Shown piece after piece: positions 25,868 to 37,633 of a DNA stretch of 64,000 bases (position 1 is the stretch's first letter; every line of letters starts with the position of its first letter). This DNA comes from Adenanthera pavonina. Lineage: Eukaryota > Streptophyta > Magnoliopsida > Fabales > Fabaceae. The notes below the pieces were generated by a model. The model had not been told where the DNA came from. It ran no database searches and saw nothing but the letters and a program-made list of their open reading frames with translations. The stretch covers positions 9,010,001 to 9,074,000 of the forward strand of contig JAIVEN010000013.1 of the NCBI GenBank assembly GCA_026686845.1. The letters are read 5' to 3'. The position numbers and the translations under genes are program-made.

Positions 25868-25870
25868 TAA

Positions 25871-26702
25871 AAGGGAGGGAAGGAGGGGGAGGGTTGGCTT
25901 TGAATATAATATGAAGTTATGATGGAGCATGAGTCCAACATGGATTGAGTCCAACATGGATTTTATTTGACTTTGACAGTTGACTTACATTATATAATGA
26001 AGGGCATTCTAAAATTTGAACTTAAAAATAAAAAAGTATTATTTTTTGTACAATTATTTGAATAAGATTCAAGCATTATCAGCTTAAATGAATAACCCTC
26101 CTAATATGATTTTTTTTTATTAACAAAACTCGAATTCGAAATCTTACTTGAGAGAAATATTGAGTCTCTTACTACTCAAATTAACTGCTACTACTATTTT
26201 TTTAATAAAATAAAATTGTAAGAATTAGATGTGGGCATGTGCAATTTGCACAATATCCAAAAAAAGAACTCGGCCAAATTTATAATATAAGTCAAATTTC
26301 AAAAATTATATATATATATATGTTAAGGAAATAAGTTAAAAGTTGATTAACTTACTAGATTAATAAAAAAAATTACAGTCATTTTCACTATTATCCTATT
26401 GAATATATAAAATTCTAATTATTTTTTCTTTCAATTTTTAATTAAAGGGAAAGGTAAAATAGAAAAAAAAAATTACTAATACACCATATAATATCTAATC
26501 ATGGCTTATATTTTGAACTAGAATAATTTTTTTAAATATGACATATTATCAATTGGAGAAAGTATTTATAAGATGTCATAGCTTGGAAATAATGAATTCT
26601 TAGAGTTTTAAATGCTATATATATTGATGATAACTCCTCCAATCCAATGGATAGAGCATCAATGTAAATTGCAAACAGTATTGTCCAATCGCATCTAGTT
26701 AA
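25871..26702. other. Gene-free AT-rich spacer
   Basis: No coding exon found. Near 25932 a GAGTCCAACATGGATT unit is repeated in tandem. A possible tRNA-derived SINE remnant lies on the minus strand at about 26110-26190 (a B-box-like GATTTCGAATTCGAG). Confidence 0.5.
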
Positions 26703-26705
26703 TAA

Positions 26706-27082
26706 GAGCCTGTTTGACAGTGTTTCCTATTTTCTGTTCTTAAAAATAGTTTTGTAAAACTGTTTTCAAGAATAAATTTTGAAAATAAGAAAACAAAAAA
26801 ATATGTTTGAATAATTGTTCTCAAAATCATAACTAGTAAGTGATAGATGAGTTATTCAAAATTTATAACTTTACCATTAATAAGGAGGATGTTTCTCACC
26901 TTTTCTTGTATTTTCCAGAACAAAAACTACAAAACACCTTTTAGGGATTCTAAGTTTTTTGTTCTTTTATTTTTCTATTTTCCAGAATAGTTTATAAAAA
27001 ACAGGTTTACCAAACAAGTTTTCTGAGTTTTCTGTTTCTGAAAACAGAAAAACTGTTTTCGGGAACAAAATCAACTAGCCTC
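26706..27082. mobile_element. Tourist-like MITE, first of a head-to-head pair
   Basis: Between TAA at 26703-26705 and TAA at 27083-27085. The left end is GAGCCTGTTTGACAG; the reverse of the right end is GAGGCTAGTTGATTTTG. The interior is rich in GTTTTC/GAAAAC. It is an inverted copy of the next element. Confidence 0.68.
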
Positions 27083-27085
27083 TAA

Positions 27086-27461
27086 GGGCCTGTTTGATTC
27101 GTGTTTCCGAAACAATTTTTCTGTTTTCGGAAACAGAAAACTCAGAAAATTTGTTTGGTAAACCTGTTTTTTATAAACTGTTTTGGAAAACAGAAAAACA
27201 AAAAAACATAAAACGCATAACAACTTTAAGATGTTTTGTAGTTTTTGTTTTGGAAAACACGAGAAAAGGTGAAAAACATCCAACTCACTAATGGTAAAGT
27301 TATAAATTTTGAATAACTCATCTATTACTCGCTAGTTATGATTTTGAGAACAACTATTAAAACAGATTTTTTGTTTTCTTGTTTTCAAAACTTATTCTCG
27401 AAAACAGTTTTACAAAACTATTTTGAGAACAAGAAAACAGAAAACACTGTCAAACAGGCCC
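27086..27461. mobile_element. Tourist-like MITE, second of the head-to-head pair
   Basis: Starts GGGCCTGTTTGATTCGTG directly after the shared TAA and ends ..CACTGTCAAACAGGCCC. The expected TAA at the right is GAA, one change. Its sequence is the reverse complement of the preceding element over nearly its whole length, so together they form an inverted repeat with arms of about 375 bp. Confidence 0.68.
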
Positions 27462-29633
27462 GAAATCTGCATGTAAACTCCTCAAAGGAATTTACATGAG
27501 AAGGTCTCTTAAAGACAGTCAAAGAATTCCTGCTTTCACAATATTTTGAAATACATATGTAACATCCATAAATCGCCTAGAAGAACTCGAATGGCCCAAC
27601 GATTTGTGTACCTAATTCTTGTTTCCGTTCTCCTCATTCGTATATCTTTGCTAATCAAACTTGATTAGCTATATGCTAAATTAATAATACTAATTGCTCA
27701 TGGCCCTACCAATTTTATAATTCACTACCACTATTATAGTTCTCCTTCGCAGCAGTTTCCAAGTCATCAAATAATTCACTTGGTTGTCTGCACGATGAAA
27801 GGTGTATATATATATATATATAAACAAGTTGGCAACTACATAATATTCCACCCCATCTCTACCAAATAATATACCAAACAAATTCTTACATTTTTCTTCT
27901 CATGTTAACCATACGAGCCATTTTTCCAATCTGGGCCTCAGAACATGAAGAGAGAGTATTTATTGCATCTTCATCTTCTTTAGAGGATCTACTATATTTG
28001 AAAGCATTTAAAATGCTTGCATTACAGAGTTCAAGATGAAGATTATTTATATATATTATTATACAACAAAAAAAGGAGACAAGTTCTACAAGCAACGGAA
28101 CCAATAAGATGAAAGTTCCAACACAATCAATATCAAAGAAAGGACACCGAAGCTAACTGATTCAATACCAATGTCTCAAATAAAAACCAGAACAGAGACA
28201 TATGGTTCAACCTCTGGCATGAAAATCCAACATAAAAAACTAGAGACATGATTCCAGACCCCAGAGGGAGAGAGCAGTTACAAACAACCAAGAAAACTAG
28301 AAAAAATTCATAGAAGGAAGGAGAACAGGGGAGAAGAAAAATAGTAGGTATGAATCTCAATCCAAACCTACCAGACAATTGAAGATAATTATTAGAGGCA
28401 AAAGATGTTCCTGCCTTATCATCTTCGTACTCGATATATATATATATTATTCAATGGGATCCCGTTTGGATGGTTTTTCAAATCCTACAGAATGAGAAAA
28501 GTGGAACTAGTCGTAAATAACTTCAGAATGAACTCTTCCTAAGCTGAAAATTGATTGATTTTTAACCACAAGGAAATAGCCAATAGAATCTAAATGTAAT
28601 TACAGATCCATAATACGATATTTGTGGGCAGAATAGAACTTAAAAAGCGTAAGTTGAATTGCAGTCAAAGTAGGTTGCCTATATTTTAAAACATCTACAT
28701 GGATGTGAACAACCCATGACAGCCTGGCACTAACCTAATGATAATGTCTAACTTTCCTACCTGCCATAAACACTGCAAACAAGACTTTTTGCTCGAGTTT
28801 TTTAAATGGATTTGGTGTATGTATATTGAGTAAATTTAATCAATCATAGAGAAACATGTAGGTATGTTTGAATTGACCATTGCAATTTGGCATAAGTACA
28901 TGTCTCATTACGAATCTGGATCCTCTAAATATTTCAAGGGTAAAAGTGAGTGATTTTGAATGTAAAGTACTAGTACTCTGCATTCAATATAAATTTTGTC
29001 TTATAAATAAAAGGTAAACGTAGAGAACCACTACTCTGCATTCAAAATCACTTATTTCACCTGAAGTGCTTCAGAGAATCCAAATTCGTCTCACTACTAT
29101 CTACATAAAATGAACCAAAAAAAAAAACTTTGTCTGGCATTGTTTGGGAGGTGAACCACAACCACATGGTGGTTGCATAAGCCATTCTTGAGGTTCATGA
29201 ATGAGCTTTGTACAGAGTTCTTTCCAAACAAAACTAGTTTTTTCTTTTTCGTTTTTCGCTATTAAAGCTTATCAATGTCCTATCCGCAGGAAAGAACAGG
29301 GAACATATGGATAAGTCCAAGAAATTTTTATCACAAAAAAAAAAAAGGCCCTCATACGCAATTGAATTGTGACTTTGTAAGTATGTGACTCTAGTACAAA
29401 TATCCCACTCTAAAAGCAGTAAATGACAAGGACAAAATAAGCCAGTGTTACCTGAAATAACCTACTGAAACTCAAGGCATATTCATCAATCTAGGTTCAC
29501 AGAAGCCACTGGTTTCTTAAACTCTGATCTATGAAGCACAAGTACTTTAGAAACAGAGTTGTATTATGCCTATTACGTGTTTCTCACTAGCATCAGACAC
29601 CACTCTTCAAATTACAAGAACATAGATACTTAC
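27462..29633. other. Spacer downstream of cassette B, no kinase exon
   Basis: I looked here for transmembrane or kinase exons that would complete cassette B and found none. The only structured part is the small TIR element at 28910-29089. Confidence 0.6.
28910..29089. mobile_element. Small MITE, about 180 bp
   Basis: The left end ACGAATCTGGATCCTCT and the reverse of the right end ACGAATTTGGATTCTCT pair, and further inside AAGTGAGTGATTTTGAATG pairs with AATAAGTGATTTTGAATG. The flanks CTCATT and CTCACT may be a diverged target duplication. No coding capacity. Confidence 0.5.
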
Positions 29634-30408
29634 TTGATCCACAGGTAGATTCAAAAGATCCGTTCCTACAATAGCAAGTGAATTTACTTGAGCTTGGGTT
29701 ATAACCGCACTGGCCACCGGAGTTTTGGCAATCATAACACAGACTATTATTTGCATTCCATACTAAGCCAAAGCCTTTATCAATTGCAGCCTTCAGATTT
29801 TCCACAGTTGAATTTTCCTCTAAATTACTGACTTGTGACTCCAAAATTGGAATAATGACAGTAGATTTGCAGGTCCCTGTTACTTCCACTTCTGAAGTCT
29901 TCAGATTTTCAATAAGGAAATAGTCAACCAGTTCGGTACTATTTATACTGCAATTAAACTCAGGGGAAAGGGTATATGGGATAGAAAATGGAGGAGAAGG
30001 GCAATCATAGTACAGTGTGAGGTTATGAGAATCCGAACGATACTCAAAGAAAGTGAAATCTATGGAATTGTTCCTGAAATGGGTTGGACAAGCATTATTC
30101 CAGAAGTCAGTTCTTACGACTGTAAGACTATAATCAGAATAACCGACTTCAAGAACTCGATAGCTTTCAAACATAATGGTTATTTCTGCATATTCATCAT
30201 AACATTCTAGCTTAAAATCTGGGTGGCCACAATACTCTGGTCTATTTGATTCCCAGAAGGGATAGCTAAGGTTTTTGAGATTTCCACAATCAAATGAAGA
30301 ATTGCAGTATGCATACATCTCATCCGCAAAACAGAAACAAAGTGGAATTTGATATAGGGTTAACGAAATGATAAAAAATAAAATAGAGATGCTGAAATGA
30401 AGTTGCAT
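29634..30408 (-). CDS. LRK10L ectodomain cassette B (exon without its own kinase)
   Basis: Open exon starting at MQLHFSISILFFIIS (30408): a signal peptide of about 28 residues, then a GUB_WAK domain (YCNSSFDCGNLKNLSYPFW, NRPEYCGHPDFKLEC), a run of N-glycosylation sites, and a WAK-associated end (CYDCQNSGGQCGYNP..FTCYC). It reaches a strong donor A|GTAAGT at 29634/29633. Its 775 nt equal 258 codons plus one base, so it ends in phase 1, exactly what exon 2 of the kinase gene at 23519 needs. Joined to it, the product would be about 685 residues. Without splicing it would give a secreted protein of 271 residues. No kinase exon lies between here and cassette A. Domain calls are seen in the sequence; use as an alternative first exon is inferred. 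Confidence 0.78.
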
Positions 30409-30467
30409 CTTGAGAAAGAAACAAAGGATGGAAGAAAGACACAGAGGGTTCTCTTTGACTGCACAAT

Positions 30468-30476
30468 AGATATAAA
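30468..30476 (-). promoter_or_regulatory. TATA box of cassette B
   Basis: On the gene strand GTTTATATC lies about 65 bp upstream of the ATG. The same element is preserved in the duplicated copy near 36905-36915. Confidence 0.45.
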
Positions 30477-30488
30477 CAGATGGGTGAA

Positions 30489-31667
30489 GATAGAAGTGAT
30501 GATCATGAATGGAATATTGGAAGGATCAACGCATGATTGGCAAAGATTTTCAAAAAGAAGAAACTATTGAAAGGTGATGATCCCCAGCTGATGCAAATTT
30601 AGATCACCTAGTAACAATTTCCCCGGCGCTTTCAGTAGGGAATGAATATAACTTGACTCTGATGAAGTCCTCAAAAATGTGGGATTGGGATGAGTCGGTG
30701 CACATTGTAAAAAAGTCGAGCCTACTAATGGCCAAATTATTCTCCAACCACTCTGAACCACTCTATCTGTCTTGTTTTACATGAGTGCATCAAAAGTCAA
30801 AGAGGTGAGAAACGTATAATGGTTTTTTAAAAAAGAATTAAACCGCAAAACGCTTTTCTAAATGATTCACCTCGGTTTGAACATTTGGGGAACGCTTGAA
30901 AACTATAAATTTACAATGAAACAAGGTGGTAAGGGATTGCGGATTTAAAATTGTTAAGAAAGAAATTTAGTTCCCTGAACACCTTTAATATTTTTTATAT
31001 TTAATTTTACTCCGACTGAAATTGGATTCCGGATTCGGACGCTTATGAGATAACTTGATGAAAAGAACGGAGATTCTGCTTCATATGATGCCAAAAATTG
31101 GAACGCAAAGCATTTCCGGGTATTCTAATGTCTGCCTAAAGAATAGTCACAATCAGAATTATGATGGAGATTCTACCAACGCTAGGGACAGGGAAGATGT
31201 GAAAACCGTAAAGAGGGCTTGACTCTGGCATTAGAATATCAAAACATTCGATGGGAAATTCCCAGAAAGCTGAAATGTTCTACATTTCCCGAAAGTCAAA
31301 CGTCGTCAAAATTTTTATTCTCTTGCAAAGAAATGGCAGATCCGTCATATTTGGCTGCTATGGTGTTCAGGGAAGAATCATTAACAGCTAATTAATGAGG
31401 ATGAGGTGATCCATCAAGGCAGTTCAGAGAGCCTCAGATATTGCCTTCAGCAACCCTTCTCCTTCTTGCCCTGTTTGAGAACCTATATACTAGAAATCTA
31501 TGAAGTATCTGTAGTTCAAAAATATAGACAGATCCTACTCTATTGTGTCTAATACTCATATCAAACATGATAGGATTCTTCAAAACCTAATTTAGCACTG
31601 TATTATAGTGTCTTGTCCCATATCAGGCTATAAATAAACATGGGACTCTGAGAAAGTAAGAAAATAC
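30489..31667. other. Spacer between cassettes B and C
   Basis: Upstream flank of B and downstream flank of C. No exon seen. Its sequence is repeated at about 36930-37630 and again from about 38935 to 39441, interrupted in that copy by the 37.6-38.9 kb insertion. Confidence 0.6.
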
Positions 31668-32424
31668 CTGAAGACTCCTCTGGACAAGAAGTATTTTGAG
31701 GTCCCTCTGTGCAGAAACAGAGGAATTGTTTGTCATTGACGTCATAGCCGCACTCACCGCCAGATTTAGAGCATGTATCGCACAGCTCATAGTCTACTGT
31801 CCAGTGCAACCCAAAACCAACGTCTAATGCAGCCTGTATTTGTTGCATCGTAATCGCTGGTGTTTGGGCGAGTTGTACCGGCATGACGACACTCTTGCAA
31901 TCGCCTATGTACCATTGTCCGACAACGCCGTAGATTTTATATGTACTGTCACCATTACGGCAATCTTTTCCAAAAGTATTCGGTTCAAATGAAGTATTAG
32001 AAATGCAATCGTAAAGTAAGGTCACATTAGCAAGCCCATCTACATAGTTGAACGGTGTTGCATCCAATGTATTGTTTTTTATATCACTTGAACAGATGTT
32101 GGAATAATAATCATCCCTAACTACTGTAAGAACCTGGGAATTCAATTCCAAATCAATCACTCGATATTTGATGGTTTGTATGATTATCTTTGGGGTATTG
32201 CCTTCTTCGCATGTAAGATGGAAATCAGGAAGTCCACAAAACTGTGGTCTGTTGTCTCCCCAGAAGGGATATTTGACGTCTGAGATGGATCCGCAGCTAA
32301 AAGAGCTACTTCTGCAGTCCGTAAACTGACCATCATCGGCACTAAGAGATGTTGGGATATTAATTGAGATGATGAAAGGGACCAAAAGAAAGAACATGTA
32401 GGATGGATTAAGGGGAGGTTTCAT
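31668..32424 (-). CDS. LRK10L ectodomain cassette C
   Basis: Open exon. I choose the ATG at 32424 (MKPPLNPSYMFFLLVPF), not the in-frame ATG at 32475, because a good signal peptide follows directly and cassette D starts the same way. A GUB_WAK domain (SFSCGSISDVKYPFWGDNRP, QFCGLPDFHLTC) and a WAK-associated end (CDTCSKSGGECGYDV..FLCFC) are clear. The donor TCAG|GTATTT is at 31668/31667. The length is 757 nt, 252 codons plus one, phase 1. Unspliced, it would read on into a hydrophobic tail of about 19 residues. C is the paralogue of D through the tandem duplication. No kinase follows it. Confidence 0.78.
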
Positions 32425-35400
32425 GTTGGAAAAGAAACCCCAACGGAAACGAGAACAGGATGCAGAGTGCAACAAGGATGAGATGAGATTGATGAAGCAG
32501 TACAGTAGATAACATGGGCTCCTAAATTAGCAGTCACGTCAAGGCATTGAGAGTCCTAAAATTGAAGGCTTTGAAAAAGTCCAGATTTTGAAGTTTCCTG
32601 GAAATTTAAACCAAATGGACAATTCGTAGAGATGGCTGAGGAATAGCCTGATTACTGATTAGACTATATATTGCATCATGCACACAATAATTTTGGATTT
32701 TCGAATTAAAAATAAATAAGCGTTGTAGAGAAGCCTCAGTTGGTCAAGTCCTAGGTGACTTCAGGGAACTATTCAGAAAGCAAATGGAATCCACAACTGG
32801 GTGAAAAATCTAATCTAATCTAAGTAATATAATGGTATAATAAATGAAGGATATACTGTAGGACAAAGGCAACTATGAAAGAACAGTTAGTCAAGAGATT
32901 AATGCAATAGAGTTGTAAGAATTTTTTTTTTGAAAAAAAATTGTCTCTACACAAACTATTATAAGGGTCATACTTCACAAAGGAGAAAAAACTAGTACAA
33001 AGAGGCCTTTACAAGGAAATAATATAATAAGATAAAACGCATACAAACAATAGAATAAATCAAATGCAAGCATGATCATGACAATAAATTAAAATAAGTC
33101 ATATAGTCTGATCAGATAATGAAGGGAAGAATATTATAATGAAAAAAATTGTATTGATAACATTAGCGTGAAAGAAGCGTAGAAATATCAATTACATCTT
33201 TTTGACTCTGAAAATTGATTTCAGTTTGGTTGTTCCTGGATTCTCTAAAAAATATAATTATTTTAAATAAATTTTAGTCGATCAATTTATTTAAACAACT
33301 TAAATTTATTAGAAACAATTATATATCTTTAATAAAAATATTAAATCATTCAAATCAATAAAACTATTAAAATTAAAATTTATTTAGAACAACTCGTTTT
33401 TCTGTGTAAAATTGAATCCTAAATGATAAAATAAGTTAGGTTATAAAAAGTTTATAAAACAACTACCAATACAAAGATTAGATTCTCAAATTGCTATTGT
33501 ACAAAGTCATTGCCAATAATACAGAAAGCAACACAAATATTAAATCATAATGTGCAAAGCTTTTAAACAAAGTCTCTGTTACGTGTGTGTGACTCAAGAA
33601 GCAAGAAGGATGTGATGCATTAAAATAAAATCTTAAGTTCAACTCTCTTGTTATTAAAATAATATGACTAAGTCTCATTGTTTACTTTATTAATTCATAC
33701 TCCACTCTATGAGCTTCAACTGTGGCAAACAGGCTAATTACAAGTACAGAGAAATAAGAACACAGTTATGGACATTCAGCAAGGACACATTATATGTATT
33801 ATTCAGTAAAAAAAAAAAGGATACATTTTTATTTCAAATCTAACAAAATATAATAATATAAAATTTGAAACTCCAATCATACAATTCAAACTAATGAAAT
33901 AAAGCCGTCCATAATTTCTATATAAAGGAAAAAAAAAAGAATGTAAACTCATATTTATCTTGACAGATTTGGTAGATCAAATTCCTATAAGATGTCATCA
34001 ATTGAGATGGGGTCTTTGAAATCTCTCATTTTTTTTCTTAAATTCTCTCTCCTGAATTTTTTTACATCTTTCATTTTCTAGTCTTTTAATTTGACAAGCG
34101 GTGATTTTGTAATTGAATATACATTCATAGTCCAGTATAATTTTGTGGGAAAATTATAGCTTGTGACCAAAATAATAAATTTATTATAAAATATGACCTA
34201 TTACTATTAATTCTTCCAATTTTACTATTTAATATTCTAAATTTTAATAATTTTTATCAACTAAAATCCTTCTTTATAATTAATTCACTCTATTAGTTCT
34301 TAACTGTCATTTCCCTAATTTTATTTGAAATCATGCATTGAAAGTGTCATGGGCTAAAATGATATATACTCCCTCCGTTCATTAATATAAAAGACAAAAG
34401 ATAAAATTACATAAACTAAAGAAAGTAATATATTTGTCTAGAATATAAAATAGTTTCAAAAAATATTTTCATTTAATATTAACAACTTTTACACTATGCA
34501 ATTAATATAAATGAATTATATTAAAAAATGTTATCTTAATTTGAGATATTTTTTAAAAAAATTATTAAATACACTAGATAAGTTGTCTGTGTTTCTTATA
34601 TTTTGAAATATGAAAATTTCCCTACTCTTATATTAAAGGATGGAATGAGTATATAATAAATATGTTAAGATATTTTGAAGATGAAGAATAGTAAGCCGAG
34701 GACTTCAGAGCAGGTTTATGTTCAAAATCATACGGAGGGCCAGTTGAAATTCTTGTAGTTAGACTTAGTTTATTTTTAAATTATTTTTAAAAATATTCAT
34801 AAAAAGAATTAAAAAGAAACAATTTCTGATGGGTAAAATTATTTGATAACTACTTTTATTGATATGATTATAATAGGTAGAATTTAAAAAAAAAAAGGTA
34901 TAATAATTAATAATTTTGGGAGGTCATACTTGTTATTTCCAATAGAATTGCTTTCTACTTCAACTGTAAAGAAATTTTCTTGCTTCATTTTCACATCAGA
35001 AATTAAAGTTTATTACTCCTAAAAAATAATTATTTTTTTATAGAAAAAAATAATTATTGTTTAGGGAAAAAAATTAGCTAAGCACTCCATTTCGTTGAAA
35101 AGAATTATTCTTTTAAAGAAATAAACAACTTGTCCTCTCCAAAAAGTCAGTAACTGCCTATTCGGTTCATCAATATAAAAAAAAATCATGATTTTCAACT
35201 ATAATTTTCTAAGAATAGGTGTTTAACCAAATATATACTGTCTTTTTTAAAAATGAAAAGTGAATTAAACTATGATTTTAGAAAATAAGTAGAAAAGTTA
35301 CTTTTTCTTTAATAAAATATGAATTTTGGAAAAGAAAAAGTAAATTTACTCTATAACAAAATATTTTTAATCTTTATCATCTAAACAGATTTTTTGTCAA

Positions 35401-36694
35401 ACTTACTTTTATAAAAATAATATCCAAATATAATAATTTATAACAAACTTATTTTATCTAAACTTTATTTTTACAAATTTCATTTATCTTAAGTTTATAA
35501 AATTAAAAAACCGGCCCTAAGTTTTGGGTTTAAAAGAATAGAGGTTTCCGGGTGGAAGACATGAAATGAAACGATTTCATAATCTTACTACTTAAAAAGA
35601 CAGATGATTTCTAAGAAACCTTTAATCAATCACAGCCGCACGATGCAGTGGTAGAGAAGAGGCTGTTTCAACAGAGAGTTCTAGATGAAGACTAGAAAAA
35701 TTTAATTGTAGTAAATATAAAATTGATTCCCACCTAATTTGACAGTGAGACTCCTAGAAAAATATCCTCAAAATTCTACAGTCAGCAGAACCTTAACTTT
35801 TTAACTTTTCTTCACACTTTGATCATTTATTCTCCATGGACATGATTTATATTTTTATAAATTAAATAATAATTTTTAATTATTATTTTTTTTCTTCTTC
35901 ATTTAAATAGATTTATAATAAATTTTTTTATTTTTATCCAAACTTTATTTATATAAACTATAATTATTCTAACCGATTTTTTTTTAAAAGGTAATCCAAA
36001 TATACACTGTATCTTTGTTTTGATTGTGTTTCCTAATAAAATATGCTTTTAAGTATTAAAGCTCATAATGACAAGGGGCCATGGGACGCAAAATTTCAAA
36101 GCCAGCACTTGTTTGATTTTACATTTGAACCCAAAACTCAGTTTTCTTTATTATTATCAAACATAACCACTAAAATATAAACTTATGTCATAAACTCAAA
36201 ATCCAGTTAATATATAAGTAACATGTCCCTACTTCTACCCAAACTCAGTTTTTCTTCCTAAATTGCTTCTATCCAAATAGGCTTTTACAAAAGTGGAACC
36301 AAAAACGAGCATCATGAGTCATGACTAAAAGCACTACTGAGCTATTAGTCCATTACTTTGAATTAGATAAATCAGATTATCAAAAAACAATGGGTAGAAA
36401 TAATCATACACAACAAGTTAGACTTCAGTACAAAACACAGAAAAATTACTGTTCGTGCATAGCCATTGAGCTGATGTAGCTCAAATGGCTTACCTTCACT
36501 CTTAATTCTGGTAAATATATAAGCACGTGGATTAGATCCCTATCAAATTAAATTAGATCTCATTAAGTATTTCACGAAATGTAACCGGACAGAGTAATAT
36601 GATTTAATCAATTCAATTGCATCTCACTTCAATTTTTACTGTTAGCATATGTCTATCAGTCTCAGTATTTCATAACAATACCCCATCTACCTCC
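32425..36694. other. Spacer upstream of cassette C (first copy of duplicated spacer)
   Basis: No coding exon. It aligns through most of its length with 40169-43592 and, less well, with 44500-48670. It includes the MITE at 35154-35517 and a possible tRNA-derived SINE remnant at about 36468-36560. A TATATAG on the gene strand at 32664-32670 could serve cassette C. Confidence 0.6.
35154..35517. mobile_element. Tourist-like MITE, 364 bp, with related empty site
   Basis: TAA at 35151-35153 and at 35518-35520 flank it. The matching position of the duplicated spacer (42574-42576) reads GTCAGTAAGTCTCGGG with a single TAA and no insert, a direct empty site. The ends are CTGCCTATTCGGTTCATC and, in reverse, GGGCCGGTTTTTTAATT. 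It is related to the pair at 47085-47818. Confidence 0.75.
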
Positions 36695-36847
36695 TCAGCA
36701 ATAGCTAAGGTTTTTGAGATTTCCACAATCAAATGAAGAATTGCAGTATGCATACATCTCATCCGCAAAACAGAAACAAAGTGGAATTTGATATAGGGTT
36801 AACGAAATGATAAAAAATAAAATAGAGATGCTGAAATGAAGTTGCAT
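36695..36847 (-). pseudogene. Cassette B', truncated copy of cassette B exon 1
   Basis: Starts at an ATG (36847) identical in context to that of B, keeps the signal peptide and the first Cys pair, then stops being homologous at about 36703, where spacer sequence begins. The frame ends at once with ..LSYC and TGA at 36695-36697, leaving a 50-residue peptide. The upstream flank to about 37330 is almost identical to that of B, including the TATA box, so the promoter may still work. It has no donor and cannot splice to the kinase. Confidence 0.8.
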
Positions 36848-37633
36848 CTTGAGAAAGAAACAAAGGATGGAAGAAAGACACAGGGGGTTCTCTTTGACTG
36901 CACAATAGATATAAACAGATGGGTGAAGATAGAAGTGATGATCATGAATGGAATATTGGAAGGATCAACGCATGATTGGCAAAGATTTTCAAAAAGAAGA
37001 AACTATTGAAAGGTGATGATCCCCAGCTGATGCAAATTTAGATCAACTAGTAACAATTTCCCCGGGGCTTTCAGTAGGGAATGAATATAACTTGACTCTG
37101 ATGAAGTCCTCAAAAATGTGGGATTGGGATGAGTCGGTGCACATGGTAAAAAAGTCGAGCCTACTTATGGCCAAATTATTCTCCAACCACTCTGAACCAC
37201 TCTATCTTGCTTGTTTTACATGAATGCATCAAAAGTCAAAGAGGTGAGACACGTTTAAAAGTTTTTTTTTTTTTTTAAGAAAAACTAAACCCTAAAAACT
37301 TATTTTACATGATTTGAATTTTGAGGAATGCTTCAAAAATATAAATTTAAAATGTATCAAAATGGTAAGGGATAGAGGATTTTAAATTGTCCAGAAAGAA
37401 AATTAATTCCCTGGACACCTATTAGATTTTTTTAGTTAATTTGGTTTCGACTGAAATTTAGATTGGATTCTTACGCTTATTTGATAGCTTAATTAATGAA
37501 AAGGATGAAGAATCTGCTTCATATGATGCCAAAAATTGGAACGCAAAGCATTTCCTTGCAGTCTAATCTCTGCCTAAAGAATGGTCACAATCAAAGAATA
37601 ATGATGAAGTTTTTACCAGCGCCAGGGGCAAGT

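Noticed and set aside
31668..32475. Start of cassette C at the first in-frame ATG (32475)
   Set aside because: It would put 17 polar residues before the signal peptide; the ATG at 32424 matches cassette D.
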